DNA from: Cristatella mucedo
Taxonomy: Eukaryota > Bryozoa > Phylactolaemata > Cristatellidae
Assembly (NCBI GenBank): GCA_009760855.2
Contig: WPIO01000095.1
Coordinates: forward strand, 1,089,001 to 1,153,000
DNA length: 64,000 bases
Direction of reading: 5' to 3'
This document shows positions 24,601-35,192 of the stretch, one piece after another; positions within the stretch are counted from its first letter, which is position 1; the number at the start of each line of letters is the position of its first letter. The notes beneath the pieces were generated by a model. That model saw only the letters and a list, made by a program, of their open reading frames with translations. It was not told the origin of the DNA and did no database searches. Position numbers and translations under genes: made by a program.

Positions 24601-27600
24601 CACGCTCACAGCTCGTGCAAAACTCTGCAGCTAGGCTTGTATGTAGTGAGTTTCGAAGCTGCCACACCACACTACTTCTCGCCGACCTGCACTGGCTTTA
24701 ATCAAACAGCGTATCGACTTCTATGTTCAGTCACTCACTTTGAGGTCTTTTCATTCTCTGGCTCCAGCAAACCTATCAGAACTTCTCCCAAACCAGGTAA
24801 GCATTGTACAATTTGCTTTTCCGACTAAAATCTCTTAACTGTGCCTCGCATTAACATAAATCCTCTGGAGGCTGTGCATTCAGTTCGCATGCTTCTAAGG
24901 CCTGTTAATGACACCCGAATGACGTCAAGACATCCCCTGACTTGACAACACTTCAAAATAAACTATAAACGCACATTTTTCTCATTGCATTTGCTGTATC
25001 CCTGCCGAACTGGTTTGACCCAGTGGTTAAGGTGCTCGCCCTGAAAAAGGTCTGACTGAAGTCGTGGGGACTAGTTCCGTGGCATATGTGACATGCCTAA
25101 ATAGAGATCAAGTTCTCTTAGGGTGCTATACAAATGAAATTCTATTTTTGTATCCCAGTGACAGGTCCTTTGTGTGCCCATGCATGCTGATACTGTGCGT
25201 GTTACTACCAACCGTATTATGCCTGTTGACACTGGTATGCTACCAATAACCACGTGGTCCTGCCTTCTTTATAGCATATTTAAAGGGCCTAATAAGATAA
25301 AAAGTTTTCTGATGGTGCTATATAGTTTATTGTCATAATTCTTAACATTATTATTGCCGTACAGACAATGATTCAAAGCTTCTGCAGTTTACTTAAAGTC
25401 CCACTATTCTCTTGCCCCGGTTTACTTATCTAAAATAATTTTTCTTCTGACTGTCCTGGTAGTACCTACTCCCCTGACTGTGATTCTATAATGTTTATAG
25501 TAATTATAATAATAGTACCAATAGTAAAAATTAGTCTTTTTTATAGCGCGAACCTAATATTTAGTCGGAGCCGCTGGCTTGTAGGACCGCTGGTTAGTAA
25601 TATAAACTAAATCACGTACAGCTAACCATTCAAAACACAAGAAAAAGTAAAGTTCCATAGAGGGCCATATACAAATCTATCACTGTTGCCCCTAGTCAGG
25701 ACGCGCACAGTTTTTGAAGACAAGCACACAAATGTCAATTTTACGGAGCAGAACCATTAATTCTCCTCAAATCCTTTGGAGACCATTCCACAGTGCCTTA
25801 TATTTGAAACCACTTATTCTTTTTTGAGGATAAGGTGCTCGCTATTCATGACCAGTGCCGTGGGTTCGAGTCCTCTGGGCACTCCTTTATTGCTCACTCA
25901 AGCCATGGTGATAGCCATTAAGGCTCTTCGGCCACTATATAAATGAGGCAGTTGAATCTTCAAGCCTTTATCTTTAACTTTACTTCCTAAATCCAGAAAC
26001 TCACTACCGACTGACACGGCAGCATACCCTGACATGATGATGACTATTAAAAGTAAGCTTACAACTATTTGTTATATATGAATTGTCTTGTATTTGCTTT
26101 CGAATGCTAACAGTGTGCGTATTGTTATTAAAAATAAGTTGCAATGCATAAATTCCAGCATATTTAAAGTGAGATCTAGTCTTCTTGACGTACCTTACAA
26201 GTGCATTATTATTATTATTATTAGCTACATTGGTTACCTTCCAAAGGTCATAGCTTACTCACGCTAAACTAATATTTGCTTTGAGATTCGATCAAGTCCA
26301 CAAGTCAGGGTGTCAAGCCCACCCATGAGACTAGTAAAATCATTTTGAATCCTAAGTAACATTTCGGAGAAGCCGCTTGAAAACAGGACGGCTGCAATAG
26401 AAGACGCAGATAAAGTAAAGCTAGTCTTTCCATATCCCATGAAGTTCTGATTTCGCATAAATCACACGTACCCTTAAAGCACCAACAGTACTGGTGGCTG
26501 GTATAACGATTTCCGTTGTGAAGCTGAATGTGTCGGCCAACTTGGGCAGCGGCTTCGTACCCTTGAGGCCCGGACACACTGCATGGTAAGGCACCTGCAT
26601 ACGGAAGATGCAAAACTGAAGAATACAATCGCCTCGATCGAGTCACACAGTGAGTATCATTGCATCTCGGTGGCGGCGTAGTAGGCTTGGTTCCTTAGGC
26701 ATTTTCAGGGTCAACCGAGCTTACCTGGAAACCGGCGTTTCGCCATTCGTCTGGAATAGTGGAGCGGAAGTGGACGAATTCGTAGTTGTGGTTGATGTTT
26801 CGAACAGCGCCGTTTTTATCTGTCACAGTGCCCTGGATAGTCAAGCCTACTGGAACTTGCGATAGGCCAGATGCGACGTTCCAGTCCGTATCAGCTACAG
26901 CATTAAGAGACAGCGTTTTCAATTGGCAGATCAGAGCGGAATGGACATATCGGCGACGGTCTCCTTATTCATCGACGATAGAGCGTGGTTCTCAGCTGAA
27001 ATGTGGCACAGGCTTGCTAGCGGAGCGTCCATCTTGCTGCACCGAAGCGGTGGCCACAATTCTCAAGCCGCTGGACTCACAAACTCGACAGCTCGGACCG
27101 AGACAGAGAACGCCGCCAGTCAAATTTCGCGAGCGCAGCAGCTGATCTCAGTGGCCACCCGCCGATATGGCCAGCCGGTGCTCCGGTGCCATCTGCCTTC
27201 CATTCCTATGACCGCTCAGACGCGATCCTCGTTAGCATGCGCACCTGTCTTGACGCGATCCTTTCCAAACTTAGCACACATGTTTGGGTAAAAATGCCAA
27301 CGCTTTTGAGGCAGGATCTTGGGGCGGAAGAGATTTGTGCTATTTCAATGTCGAGGCTGAAACGCCAGCTGAGTGACAGCAATTTGCCTCAATGGTCGGC
27401 TTCGTGCGGAATAAAAGTACAGAAAAATAAGTTTCACATGGAAAAAATGTACCGGCTGAGAATTGCGGACTGGCAAGCAAGCTTCAGGGCCCCGTCGAGC
27501 ATGGACGAGATAAGTTTGCTTATCGATCGTACGAGAAGATTCACGATCGACGTGAGTTACATGGTAAAAATCTCGTCTCTCGATTCACAACTGCTGACTT

Positions 27601-28819
27601 TCAAACATGTTGAGCACCGGTTTTTCTTCGTACGGTACTTGGCTTACATTTGCAACCTGAGAATTGACGAGGAATATTTCTGCTGCTCTCTGTTTTTGCT
27701 AACATCGCGCAGGTATGAAGAGTGCTCACTTGAGGACGATTAGATGCACGTAATGCAAGTTGCGGATCCCCAAAACCGGTTGCAATGAATTTCTGCTTTG
27801 GTACTTTTGCACTCTGGCCAATGCATTATACTTGCTTGAATCACTTGTTTGAATCTGCATGCTTGTCTAAGAATGATACCTCGATAGTCAATCAATTTTA
27901 GTCATCAATTCTTTTGCAGCGAATTTAAAAGCACTTCGACGCAGTTTTAGCCCTCTTAGGATGTGATACATATTACAAATTTAAGGTAGATTGAGTCAAT
28001 ATTTATCCAAAGATTTTTTAGACGTTCTTCCGCTGAGGAGCTTGTGCTTATCAGTTCCTAACTAATGCAAATCCGGGGGAATTTTAGGCAGCTACATTGC
28101 GGCCATGAGTCGATATCTTAGCTTAGATATCTTCGATATCTTAATAACCTTCTGGGTGACTTTTTCCACAACCTCCCAGACACCAGCTAACCGTATATAG
28201 ACGTAATTTACCCTTTATATGCACAATTTTCGTGACGGCCTACTTATTACACGTTCGAATTCTAGTCGAGACCCATCATGTGTTTAAAATCATTATTTCT
28301 CGCTTTAGAATCACAACTACAGTCACAAAGATCTCGAAGAGAACAAGGAAACCGGTCAGGTCCATTACAGTGGTTAGGCCTTGCGACCCCGTCACTTTGA
28401 GACTCTTTTTCGAATGTCGGCTGAAATTGACAACGAAGCTTCCAGATTTAATGTTACAGGTTTGCCATGCTGCAGGTGGAAAAGATGGCGTCCTGAATTC
28501 CAGGTAAAGGACCTAGACAAGCTATGCACGGCTAGCTCTCACTCCACTGCCTGCACGAAGTAACGAGGCTAAATCCCACTTAAGACCCACGTTTGGTTCG
28601 TGCAAAGGGCACCATGTTGATAATTCTTCTTGGAGTTGATGAAAAATGCAATTGACCATGTTGAAAGATTTACTCGTGATGACCAATTCCTACTTTGCCG
28701 AACAAGAGGAGCTCGCGAAAGCATGCTAATAACGAATGACGTCAGGAACTACACGTAAGAAACCCACATACCTATATTATATATATATATATATATATGT
28801 ATTATATATTATATATTAC

Positions 28820-28860
<41 letters not shown>

Positions 28861-28942
28861 CATGCATATACCTACCTGTACATATATAGGTATATATATA
28901 TATATATATGTATGTATAGCCAATTTTCGTATATATACATAC

Positions 28943-29028
<86 letters not shown>

Positions 29029-32000
29029 TAAGTAGGCATATTAAAGCCACCAGCGATGTATTTACTCAAATAAAATGCCATCAAATTCCAAATATATTTA
29101 TTAAACTTCGTCTAAGTTAACAGCCGTTGCTAACGAAGCAAAGGAATGCCTAAAGGTCGTGCCTAAAGGTCATGCCCAAAGGCAGTCGTGAACGCCTGGC
29201 TTAAGCCGCGATGCAGCGAGTCATGCATGTTGGCGCGGCGGCTTGGATCGGGCCTGCTCGCTGTGCCAACAGTTCAAACGCTGAGATAAAAACAATTAAA
29301 ATAATTATAAGAGTCTTGTGCAGCATCCTAGGGAGGCAAATCCTTTTCTAGGCAACTTACGTATGCTGTGTAAACACTGTGGAGCACGCGCGGCGTAGCC
29401 AGGATTTAGCTATGGAGAGATCAGACCTTGACAGAGGCAGCAGATCAAACTAAGGCTGCCGGAGATTGTTGGGGCTTAGTGCAAGAGCAGGCCAAGGCCC
29501 GGCGACCCCCTTCCGAGTGCCTATACTGCCGACCTATTGCTCTGCACTACTTACGCAACAACATCTACTCTATCTGCTGCCAACTGTAATATAAGAATAA
29601 TGTTATTCATAATATAATTCATAATTATGATTCATAATAATTAATAGTTCGTAATAATTTAGTTCAAGGTAATGTCAATGACCTTGGACTTGTGTGCATC
29701 CAATCTGGGTTAAATAACACTGGAGATAATGGTCACTTGAAGCTCTTCAGAAACATTGAAGCGTTAATTTCCTTTCAGGTGCGCACCCCAGAGTACTTTA
29801 TAGGACTTTAATTATGGCTAGTCCATAGCCAACAGAAAAAAACAAGATAGACTTCTTCCAGTGCTCTCCAGAAGCCTCCTCGTAAGCAGAGTGACCGTTT
29901 GGTGAGACAGCTGAGAGGCTTAGTTGCCTGTCATCCTTGGAATCAAGTGCCACTGGTTAGAATTATCTGGCGTGCTATGGACCTCTGGTTTCTCATAGAG
30001 CTGAGAGACAATTGAGTCGAGAGGCGATTTTCCTTTTGATTCAGATTTTAGTACGACCTTCGGATGGAAAAATGAACGTTTGCACATGGCATTCTTGGGG
30101 TTAACAGATCAAGCTAGAAGATCTCGCTTGTGATGCAAGCTTTGCATTATACTTTGCCGTTCCTTTTTGTACAACACAATTAAATTTTCAGGGTCAATTT
30201 AGTCCAGCATTAGTATTCACATAGAGACTGGTTGAAATGCGAATCATATTTCGCATGCAATCATTTGAGTTTTGAAGGAGAGAGTTGGTTATTTCGAATA
30301 GGTTTACAGCAGGATGTACGCCTCCTTGGTTTGGCACTGGGATGAGGTGGTCGCCTTTGATGGCCGAGGTCTTTGGCTCGAGCCCTGCGGCATATGTGAA
30401 GAGTCTGGATAGAGATCAAGCTGTGTTATGGCGGTTTAAAAAGTGAAGTATATTTTGTATACTTATACTTTAATGCAGCCTACTAAAAAGAATTGCCATG
30501 GAGATGCCAATGGCAAATCCTAGAAGAGCGTTACTCAAGATTTTGTATTGCTTTATAGATTAACTTGGATAGTAGCCAAGAAATTAACATGGCAAGATGG
30601 CAGTTGGTACTTACAGCTGAAGAACCAGTTGGCTTTGACTTGGGCCTTCATCTCTGGAAGCGTGATGCAGTTCTCCCACTCGTCAACGGCAATGCCCCTT
30701 CGAATGAAGCTCCTAGAACCCTACATAAGTAAGTTGCAACAAACTTCGAGTCACCTGCCAACTGTAAGATCGCACTCTTGCACGATTTAATCCAACCAGC
30801 TATCACGCCGGATTGATTAATGACGTATCGCGCGAGACGATACATTAGCGTCAACGAAGCAAACGACTCTATGATAACGATCTTTGCTTTCAAAAAAATT
30901 TTGATCTGCGCTATAAGAATCGATGCTAATAATGGTTCTGGCGGCAGAATGCGATACAGTTAGGATATATGAATGAGAATTGTTATAGCTATGCTTGCAA
31001 ATTTCTCTCTCGCTTTTAAAATCCAATATTCATCTCATGTGCAAGTTAAGGCGCACGTTTTAGGATAGCGTTAGGACAGAACTCCTCCGAGATCGTTTTG
31101 ATCAGTTGCCTGCAGGTGGTAGCAGGAACTACTGCATGTAGTTCAATGGCAGAAAGCATTTTAATGACTCTAGAGTCATTCACCTAGATGTGGTGTTTAG
31201 CATCTTGTTAGAGTTAAGGCAGCGTTCCATGCTAAGTTATTCAGGATTTAAATAGTAACATTTAAAATAGAAATACGTTTCACGAGACACTTTAGCGGTC
31301 AGAGATTCTATTTAGCCTATTGACTGCAAGTGAGTTACAACCGCTAAGAATCGTTTGCTATTTATAATGAGGCTGTTCAGTCATCTATTCTTTACAATTT
31401 TTAACATTGGTAGCTTTTCGTTGTCTTTGCATTAAAACTTCAACTTCTGCTTGTTAATGAACAGCTTCTGCGCTAGTTATAATGAATGATATATGCAGGA
31501 TGTCTAGGCACAAAAGAGAGATACTGGTATTCAGAAATTGACCTCGGTACAGGGGATAGCAGAACACGAAAAGAGATTGTGAATTTGCAACGTACCATCG
31601 AACAACATTTCGAGATCTCTGGAATTACCTTACATTATTTTAGGTAAAAACTTATTTCTCTTAGCATTTACTCCGTCCTATTGTCCTTGGTGTGCCTCTT
31701 TTTCGTACTGAAACTTAACATGCAATCACTAATTAGGTAAAGTGTTTCCTTTCCAGCAAATGACGAACCTGGAGAGATTTATTAATTGTAGGTAGCTCTG
31801 CAAATATATTTACACCTTCAACTATCTCAATTTATATATACACCAAGTACATGCAGTGCAATATTTTTCATAACTGCATCTGCACACTAATGTTGATCTA
31901 CTACATCTAAGAAAAATACATTGACAGTGTAATCGTCTATCGATGAGGCTTTGCTAAGCAGACAGCTGTAGTAGACAAAGCGCTTGTCGACTCACCTTGT

Positions 32001-32746
32001 AATCGGCTGGAAATTGGGATGTCAGTCCAAAAGCACCCTGAGAGGTGAAGAACCTATTGCCAGAGGAGTCATCGGAGAGTTGGCCGAAGAGATACCGGTC
32101 GCCGGCTTTTGTTATGTCGGTGACATCGCAAGTGCCGATTGTTCCTACAATGTACTACGCCTTTTATGGCATCGCTACTTCAGCCGCGCCGGTACTTGCT
32201 GTTAGATAGGCACCTGCAAGTGCTTGATGCTTGAAACATGGTTGTACGCACTGTTTGGCAAGCGGGCGAAAGTTGCCACTTGGTTGTTTTTGAAGTCAAA
32301 AATCTCCGTCGTTGTCAGGGAGCCGGTGTCTTGGTCTACAGTGACTGTTTCCATGATTCTAATCATGTTGTTTTCCTGATCAACGACTTCAATCGTGTCA
32401 ACGGTGAAGCCTTGATCAATGATGTTCGCCTCGATAGCCGCGTAGAAGGTTTTTGGAAGAGTGGGCACGCGTTTGCCTTCAAGTACAGGAGAGACAACGA
32501 CCAGTGTGACTCTATTCTAGCTTGCAAAACAGCCGCGAGTTTTTCCTTGATGGCTGAATGCATTCGTGATAGAAAGCGACTTTACCGCTCTCTCGAGGTG
32601 AGAGGTGAACGCGATTAAGGAATATCAGTTAATTCGGGCTTACCTTGGCCGGTGTAAGAGCTCGGATTGCATACTTGAGCAGTCACGGTGACGGTCTGGA
32701 GCACGAGAATAAAGGCAGATGCTGCACCCGCGAACGTCCTTGACAT
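13573..32746 (-). CDS. Gene B: complete 14-exon LolA-like domain single-pass membrane protein (632 aa)
   Basis: Coding exons in transcript order: 32644-32746, 32252-32476, 31996-32144, 30615-30720, 26725-26894, 26472-26594, 23504-23594, 23093-23256, 22386-22493, 20015-20144, 17650-17762, 15327-15521, 13835-13922, 13573-13706. They total 1899 nt, with every junction in phase and AG/GT borders throughout. The predicted protein has a signal peptide (residues 1-24), an ectodomain with two LolA-like halves (about 35-292 and 293-457), a further alpha/beta segment (about 457-560, containing a CDTC motif), one transmembrane helix (about 590-612) and a 20-residue basic/polar tail. The family assignment rests on remembered hallmarks: LP.xF beta-strand start, RGI..D.W.NCI, PV.L...G, YxFxxF, GxxCPG. 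The role is unknown; a cell-surface protein is inferred. It lies downstream of the B promoter region and upstream of its tandem paralogue A in the same orientation. Confidence 0.9.
13767..13803. repeat. (ATC)n triplet tract in last intron of gene B
   Basis: Interrupted CATCAT/CATCAGCAT run inside the 128-bp intron between exons 13 and 14. Confidence 0.85.
13835..13922 (-). CDS. Gene B exon 13 (juxtamembrane)
   Basis: 88 nt. Acceptor GCTGCAG|TCAGTA, donor TGCAG|GTGGGA. It encodes a Gln-rich juxtamembrane segment with [18 protein letters not shown]. Confidence 0.85.
14440..14631 (-). mobile_element. LINE RT remnant, minus strand
   Basis: The minus-strand frame contains ITP-like [20 protein letters not shown], matching the LHWLPV..R..FK motif of CR1/L2 LINEs. 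Short and isolated, in the intron between gene B exons 12 and 13. Confidence 0.55.
14695..14775 (+). repeat. Dispersed repeat (GGCCCGAATTTTGG family), copy 1
   Basis: GCAGGCCCGAATTTTGGTAC, CCTAACCGAAAGTAGGCCAA. Also present at 35.85 and 54.1 kb. Confidence 0.5.
15327..15521 (-). CDS. Gene B exon 12 (CDTC motif)
   Basis: 195 nt, phase 0 to 0. Acceptor GCTGTAG|ATTGGC, donor GAC|GTAAGT. It encodes [24 protein letters not shown] and a helix ending in [13 protein letters not shown]. The two cysteines may pair. Confidence 0.9.
17650..17762 (-). CDS. Gene B exon 11
   Basis: 113 nt. Acceptor TGTTGCAG|GGAAGT, donor TTCAA|GTGCGT. It encodes [20 protein letters not shown] and [11 protein letters not shown], probably the start of an alpha/beta domain after the LolA-like halves. 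Confidence 0.84.
19127..19400 (-). repeat. LINE 3' UTR and tail copy
   Basis: ATT array (read as AAT), CCTCAGAGAACTCAAT, then the 3' UTR blocks ACATGCACAGG and CACATGCAGGACGAAT. In a gene B intron. Confidence 0.7.
20015..20144 (-). CDS. Gene B exon 10
   Basis: 130 nt. Acceptor GTTTCTAG|ACGAGC, donor GACG|GTAAAC. It encodes [12 protein letters not shown] and [14 protein letters not shown], then GITFLLD. The YNIINF segment parallels YEFVHF of exon 5. Confidence 0.87.
21520..21617 (+). repeat. LINE-tail copy with long ATT array
   Basis: CCTTTGCAGCAAATGTAAAG, AGATTAAGTTCTCTGAGGG, then about ten ATT units. In a gene B intron. Confidence 0.75.
22190..22262 (-). repeat. LINE 3' UTR fragment
   Basis: Contains GGTCAACATGCAAATATGGC and AGTGGCAGCATGCACAG, the family 3' UTR block, without the tail. 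Confidence 0.5.
22386..22493 (-). CDS. Gene B exon 9
   Basis: 108 nt, phase 0 to 0. Acceptor GTTGCAG|AGAAAT, donor TCGCAG|GTGCGT. It encodes [17 protein letters not shown] and [11 protein letters not shown]. The REVPCD..  pattern parallels RGI..D.W in the first half, supporting an internal domain duplication. Confidence 0.88.
23093..23256 (-). CDS. Gene B exon 8
   Basis: 164 nt. Acceptor TTAACAG|GGGTGG, donor CCAG|GTCAGC. It encodes [18 protein letters not shown], which carries an N-C-S glycosylation sequon, and ends PFAYIGQ. Confidence 0.9.
23504..23594 (-). CDS. Gene B exon 7
   Basis: 91 nt. Acceptor GATTCAG|GAATTC, donor TCGG|GTAGGT. It encodes [19 protein letters not shown] and EIHDWRS: a strand, turn, strand pattern that begins the second LolA-like repeat. 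Confidence 0.88.
24026..24195 (-). repeat. LINE-tail copy
   Basis: AAT array, GCGCCCTCAGAGAACTCAAT, then TTGCTGCAAAGGAAACG and the 3' UTR block. In a gene B intron. Confidence 0.7.
24585..24990 (+). mobile_element. LINE reverse-transcriptase C-terminal remnant
   Basis: Same family: [25 protein letters not shown], and further down a remnant of the DLTTLQNKL segment, with frameshifts. Inside an intron of gene B. Confidence 0.65.
25010..25140 (+). mobile_element. SINE-1 copy
   Basis: TTTGACCCAGTGGTTAAGGT head and GCCTAAATAGAGATCAAG, TTCTCTTAGGGTGC tail; box B decayed. In a gene B intron. Confidence 0.7.
25176..25335 (+). repeat. Degenerate LINE 3' UTR and tail
   Basis: GCATGCTGATACTGTGCG blocks followed by a decayed tail (AAGTTTTCTGATGGTGCTAT). 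Confidence 0.5.
25828..25965 (+). mobile_element. SINE-2 copy
   Basis: GATAAGGTGCTCGC, box B GGGTTCGAGTCC, body GGTGATAGCCATTAAGGC and CACTATATAAATGAGG. Confidence 0.7.
26472..26594 (-). CDS. Gene B exon 6 (CPG motif)
   Basis: 123 nt, phase 0 to 0. Acceptor TATGCAG|GTGCCT, donor AAGG|GTACGT. It encodes [19 protein letters not shown] followed by TFSFTTEIV, the end of the first half of the ectodomain. Confidence 0.9.
26725..26894 (-). CDS. Gene B exon 5
   Basis: 170 nt. Acceptor GCTGTAG|CTGATA, donor CCAG|GTAAGC. It encodes [20 protein letters not shown] and HNYEFVHF, ending NAGFQ. A 3.7-kb intron separates it from exon 4. Confidence 0.92.
27186..27743 (+). other. Unrecognised 185-codon open frame inside gene B intron 4
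   Basis: The longest uninterrupted plus-strand frame in the left half, on the opposite strand of a gene B intron. The conceptual product has no family I recognise and no signal peptide or membrane segment. It may be a remnant of an insertion or chance. Nothing nearby supports expression. Confidence 0.15.
28773..29026. repeat. Compound TA/TG/TATG microsatellite
   Basis: About 250 bp of TA dinucleotides with a central TG run and GTATA interruptions, in gene B intron 4. Self-complementary on both strands. Open frames here are low-complexity artefacts. Confidence 0.9.
30330..30460 (+). mobile_element. SINE-1 copy, diverged
   Basis: Head TTTGGCACTGGGATGAGGTG, box B GGCTCGAGCCC, degenerate tail TGGATAGAGATCAAG. 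In a gene B intron, just 3' of exon 4. Confidence 0.6.
30615..30720 (-). CDS. Gene B exon 4 (RGI..DEW motif)
   Basis: 106 nt, phase 0 to 1. Acceptor TTATGTAG|GGTTCT, donor AGCT|GTAAGT. It encodes [18 protein letters not shown] and VKANWFFS, matching gene A exon 4. It is six nucleotides longer than its counterpart. Confidence 0.92.
31996..32144 (-). CDS. Gene B exon 3
   Basis: 149 nt. It encodes [39 protein letters not shown] and ends DYK. Acceptor ATTGTAG|GAACAA, donor AAG|GTGAGT. The intron before it is only 107 bp, against 2.6 kb in gene A. Confidence 0.92.
32252..32476 (-). CDS. Gene B exon 2 (LolA-like start)
   Basis: Acceptor ACTTGAAG|GCAAAC, donor AACA|GTGCGT. It encodes [30 protein letters not shown] and [13 protein letters not shown]. 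Close homologue of gene A exon 2. Confidence 0.92.
32644..32746 (-). CDS. Gene B exon 1 (signal peptide)
   Basis: ATG at 32746 starts [20 protein letters not shown], a signal peptide, followed by [10 protein letters not shown]. Donor CCAAG|GTAAGC, phase 1. An in-frame upstream start would add 21 residues ahead of the hydrophobic core and is less likely. Confidence 0.87.
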
Positions 32747-33620
32747 CGTCGGTGCGCACTCTCCGACGAAAAATGCCCTCCAAGGAAACGCGAACGCTCG
32801 AAACAACAACTTATTAGATTAAATATCGAGTGCTGCTACGCAGCTGCCTAGGAGGCATCTTGTCTGATCGGTAACGTGTGGAGGACCGTACTGGAGACTT
32901 CAGCAGGCATAATGAAAGTGCTTTTTCCGACAGTGTGTACATCATTTGTATCTCAGCCGAGCGTCTTTTCCACGCAAGATCAGACAAAAACACCTGGCTA
33001 GAAGCGCTTCCGTTGGCATAAAGTGGCATCGTGTAGAACGAACAGCCCTCCAGTGGCAATCTGATAGGATCTATGATTTAGATTAACGTTAAACGTCAGC
33101 TTGCTTTCGCTGTACTACAAATGCTATATTACAAGCTTGAGATCAAAGCCAGAGCTTCCTTCGCCACACAATCGATTAACGTCGGCGAACCTGCCGCTCA
33201 AGCGCGCAGCCACAGCCGGGGCGGCATAGCAGTGTTCGACCGAGCACTGCAATCGGCTGCTGCGCAGGCCTCGAAAAGCAGCCGAGCGTCTGTGCGTAGC
33301 GTCAAGACGATGAGTGTATATCCGAGCCTAATCGATCGGCTAGCCATAAGAAGGCGCTAATCGGTACTCACCAGGCTAGAGAGGAGGCTGCGGACGAGTT
33401 GCAGAACGAGTGCACTCCCGTCCCTCTTCAGCCGCCGCCGACGAAACTGCAGGCCAGCCGCACCCCCTAATGTCTGCTGGACTAGATACCGGCCATCCTC
33501 TGCAATCTTCACGCCCCCTTCGCACGCCCGATATCGAAAGGCCAAGGTGCATGCATATAAGCCGGGGCGCAAAAGAGGCGACCGAGAGCGGCAGCCGTGG
33601 CGGCAATCTCGTGACTAACG
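32747..33620 (-). promoter_or_regulatory. Upstream region of gene B
   Basis: Lies directly 5' of the gene B start codon (minus strand). CpG content rises toward 33160-33610. No other gene is recognisable here. Promoter and 5' UTR location is inferred from position. Confidence 0.3.
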
Positions 33621-33844
33621 TCGGTCTAATGAAACAGATTGGCCCGGTGGGATTGACCTCGAAATTTAAGACGAAGTAACTCTCAAAAGTAGCTGAGCGA
33701 ACCCACTCAGCTGCTAGGCTACGAAGAAGGGCCAGCCTTGCCAGCCTTTCCTTCTTGAACGCTTGCTAGAACTGGCAAGCGCTGCAGCATTCGGGCAAAG
33801 ACTGCACGCTATCGCGGCAAGCGCCGATAAATGGAATATTAATA

Positions 33845-34110
33845 TTAATAATAATAATAATAACTCAGAGAGCTTGATCTCTTTCTAGGCACTTTACATA
33901 TGCTGCACAGGAAGCATGGTCAAATGGTTACTAGCAGCATGCTCAATGACAACAAGCATAACCTGATTAGAGGTGACATCCATAGTCTCAACATGTATAA
34001 TATGGTTAGTGGCAGCATGCACGGTGTCCGCCCGCATAAGCCCACTAAGGACGAATCAGGCGGACCCACTAAATGCGTTTGCTGTGAACGGTTAAGGGTG
34101 TGGTATTTCA
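33845..34110 (-). repeat. LINE 3' UTR and tail copy
   Basis: AAT array, CTCAGAGAGCTTGATCTC, CAGGAAGCATGGTCAAATGG, then 3' UTR blocks through GGACGAATCAGGCGGAC. Confidence 0.72.
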
Positions 34111-34444
34111 TTAAAAAGTATGCTATTACCAAAAGCTGATTGATGTGATGACAGTAGCAGGTAGAAATGCAAGGTTTCCCCTTCAAAGGAGCAGGGGGAG
34201 GAATAGTCCTGGGAAATTCGTCAAAGGGGATCGACACATTAAAGAGGTTGATATTGGTTATACCTTAAACTAGCCGATATAAAATAAGGCCTCGCATCCT
34301 TGTCGCCGGTGTGTGGGGATTGCAGCTTCTTAGCCCCTCGCTATCGTTACAAGCTAGAGACCTTGCCAGAGACACCGCCCTCGCAATGGGTCATGGTCTT
34401 GTACTTGTACTTGGGTCCTTCGCTGGCTGCAAGTTTGTTTAGAT

Positions 34445-34580
34445 CCTTAACTGGTTTGGTACAGTGGTTAAGGTGCTCGCCCCGACCAAGGTCTGGCTGA
34501 GGTCGTGGGCTCGAGCCCCAAGGCATATGTTAAGCGCCTGAATAGAGATTAAGTTCTCTTGGGGCGCTATATAAATAAAT
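34445..34580 (+). mobile_element. SINE-1: tRNA-derived SINE sharing the LINE tail
   Basis: tRNA-like head with a box A (TGGTACAGTGGTTAAGGTGC) and box B-like GGGCTCGAGCCC about 45 bp later, then a short body and tail GCGCCTGAATAGAGATTAAG, TTCTCTTGGGGCGC. The tail is the same hairpin found at the LINE ends. This is the cleanest copy. Confidence 0.8.
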
Positions 34581-35192
34581 TATATATATATATATATTAT
34601 ATATATTAACTGCCATCCAGCATTTCAAACTCTAAATCTGGTTGAAACAAACTGTTTGAAATTAATTGACGACAAAACCAACTTACTAATTAGAGGTAAA
34701 ACCAAGTGCTGCTCAGAAAGTGGAAAGCTTGACTCTAAAAATCGGTTCGAACAGCATAGTTGCTGTATACTCTGCTCGGATTCTAATTTTTTTTTTATCA
34801 AAAATGACTACTTCGCTGGATGAATTCATGAGATCCAGGGTCACGTTGGCCTACTTTCGCCTACATAACGTGGCAAAAGTTCGGGCTTACCGAGAAGTGG
34901 ACACCACACACAAGCTGTAACTCCCTCGGTCTTCTTGCATGCACCGTAACTTATTATTACCGCTCTGGACTATCTTTTTCTGATTTCAGAGACCGGCAGA
35001 ATTCCGAGGCTTGTTTGGTGAAAGTCAGTCCCAGGAAAACAGGCCCACGCTCGTATTTTGAAAATGGCAATGGGCCGAGAACGCGACCGGGCGTTAGCAG
35101 CGGCTGATACATAGAACCTTGGTTGGGCAGCCCACGCCCCCTGACCCGATAAACTACAGCCGGCTATACACGTCAATGCTACAGTTGTGCAA

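Noticed and set aside
28736-29050. 80-96-codon Tyr/Ile-rich open frames
   Set aside because: Translation of a TA/TG microsatellite.
33841-33862. Possible CRISPR-like or tandem array of AATAAT
   Set aside because: It is the ATT tail of a reverse-oriented LINE copy, not an array with spacers.
34445-34520. tRNA-like sequence with box A and box B
   Set aside because: The same sequence recurs at several positions joined to a LINE-type tail, so it is a SINE head, not a tRNA gene. No acceptor-stem pairing was found.
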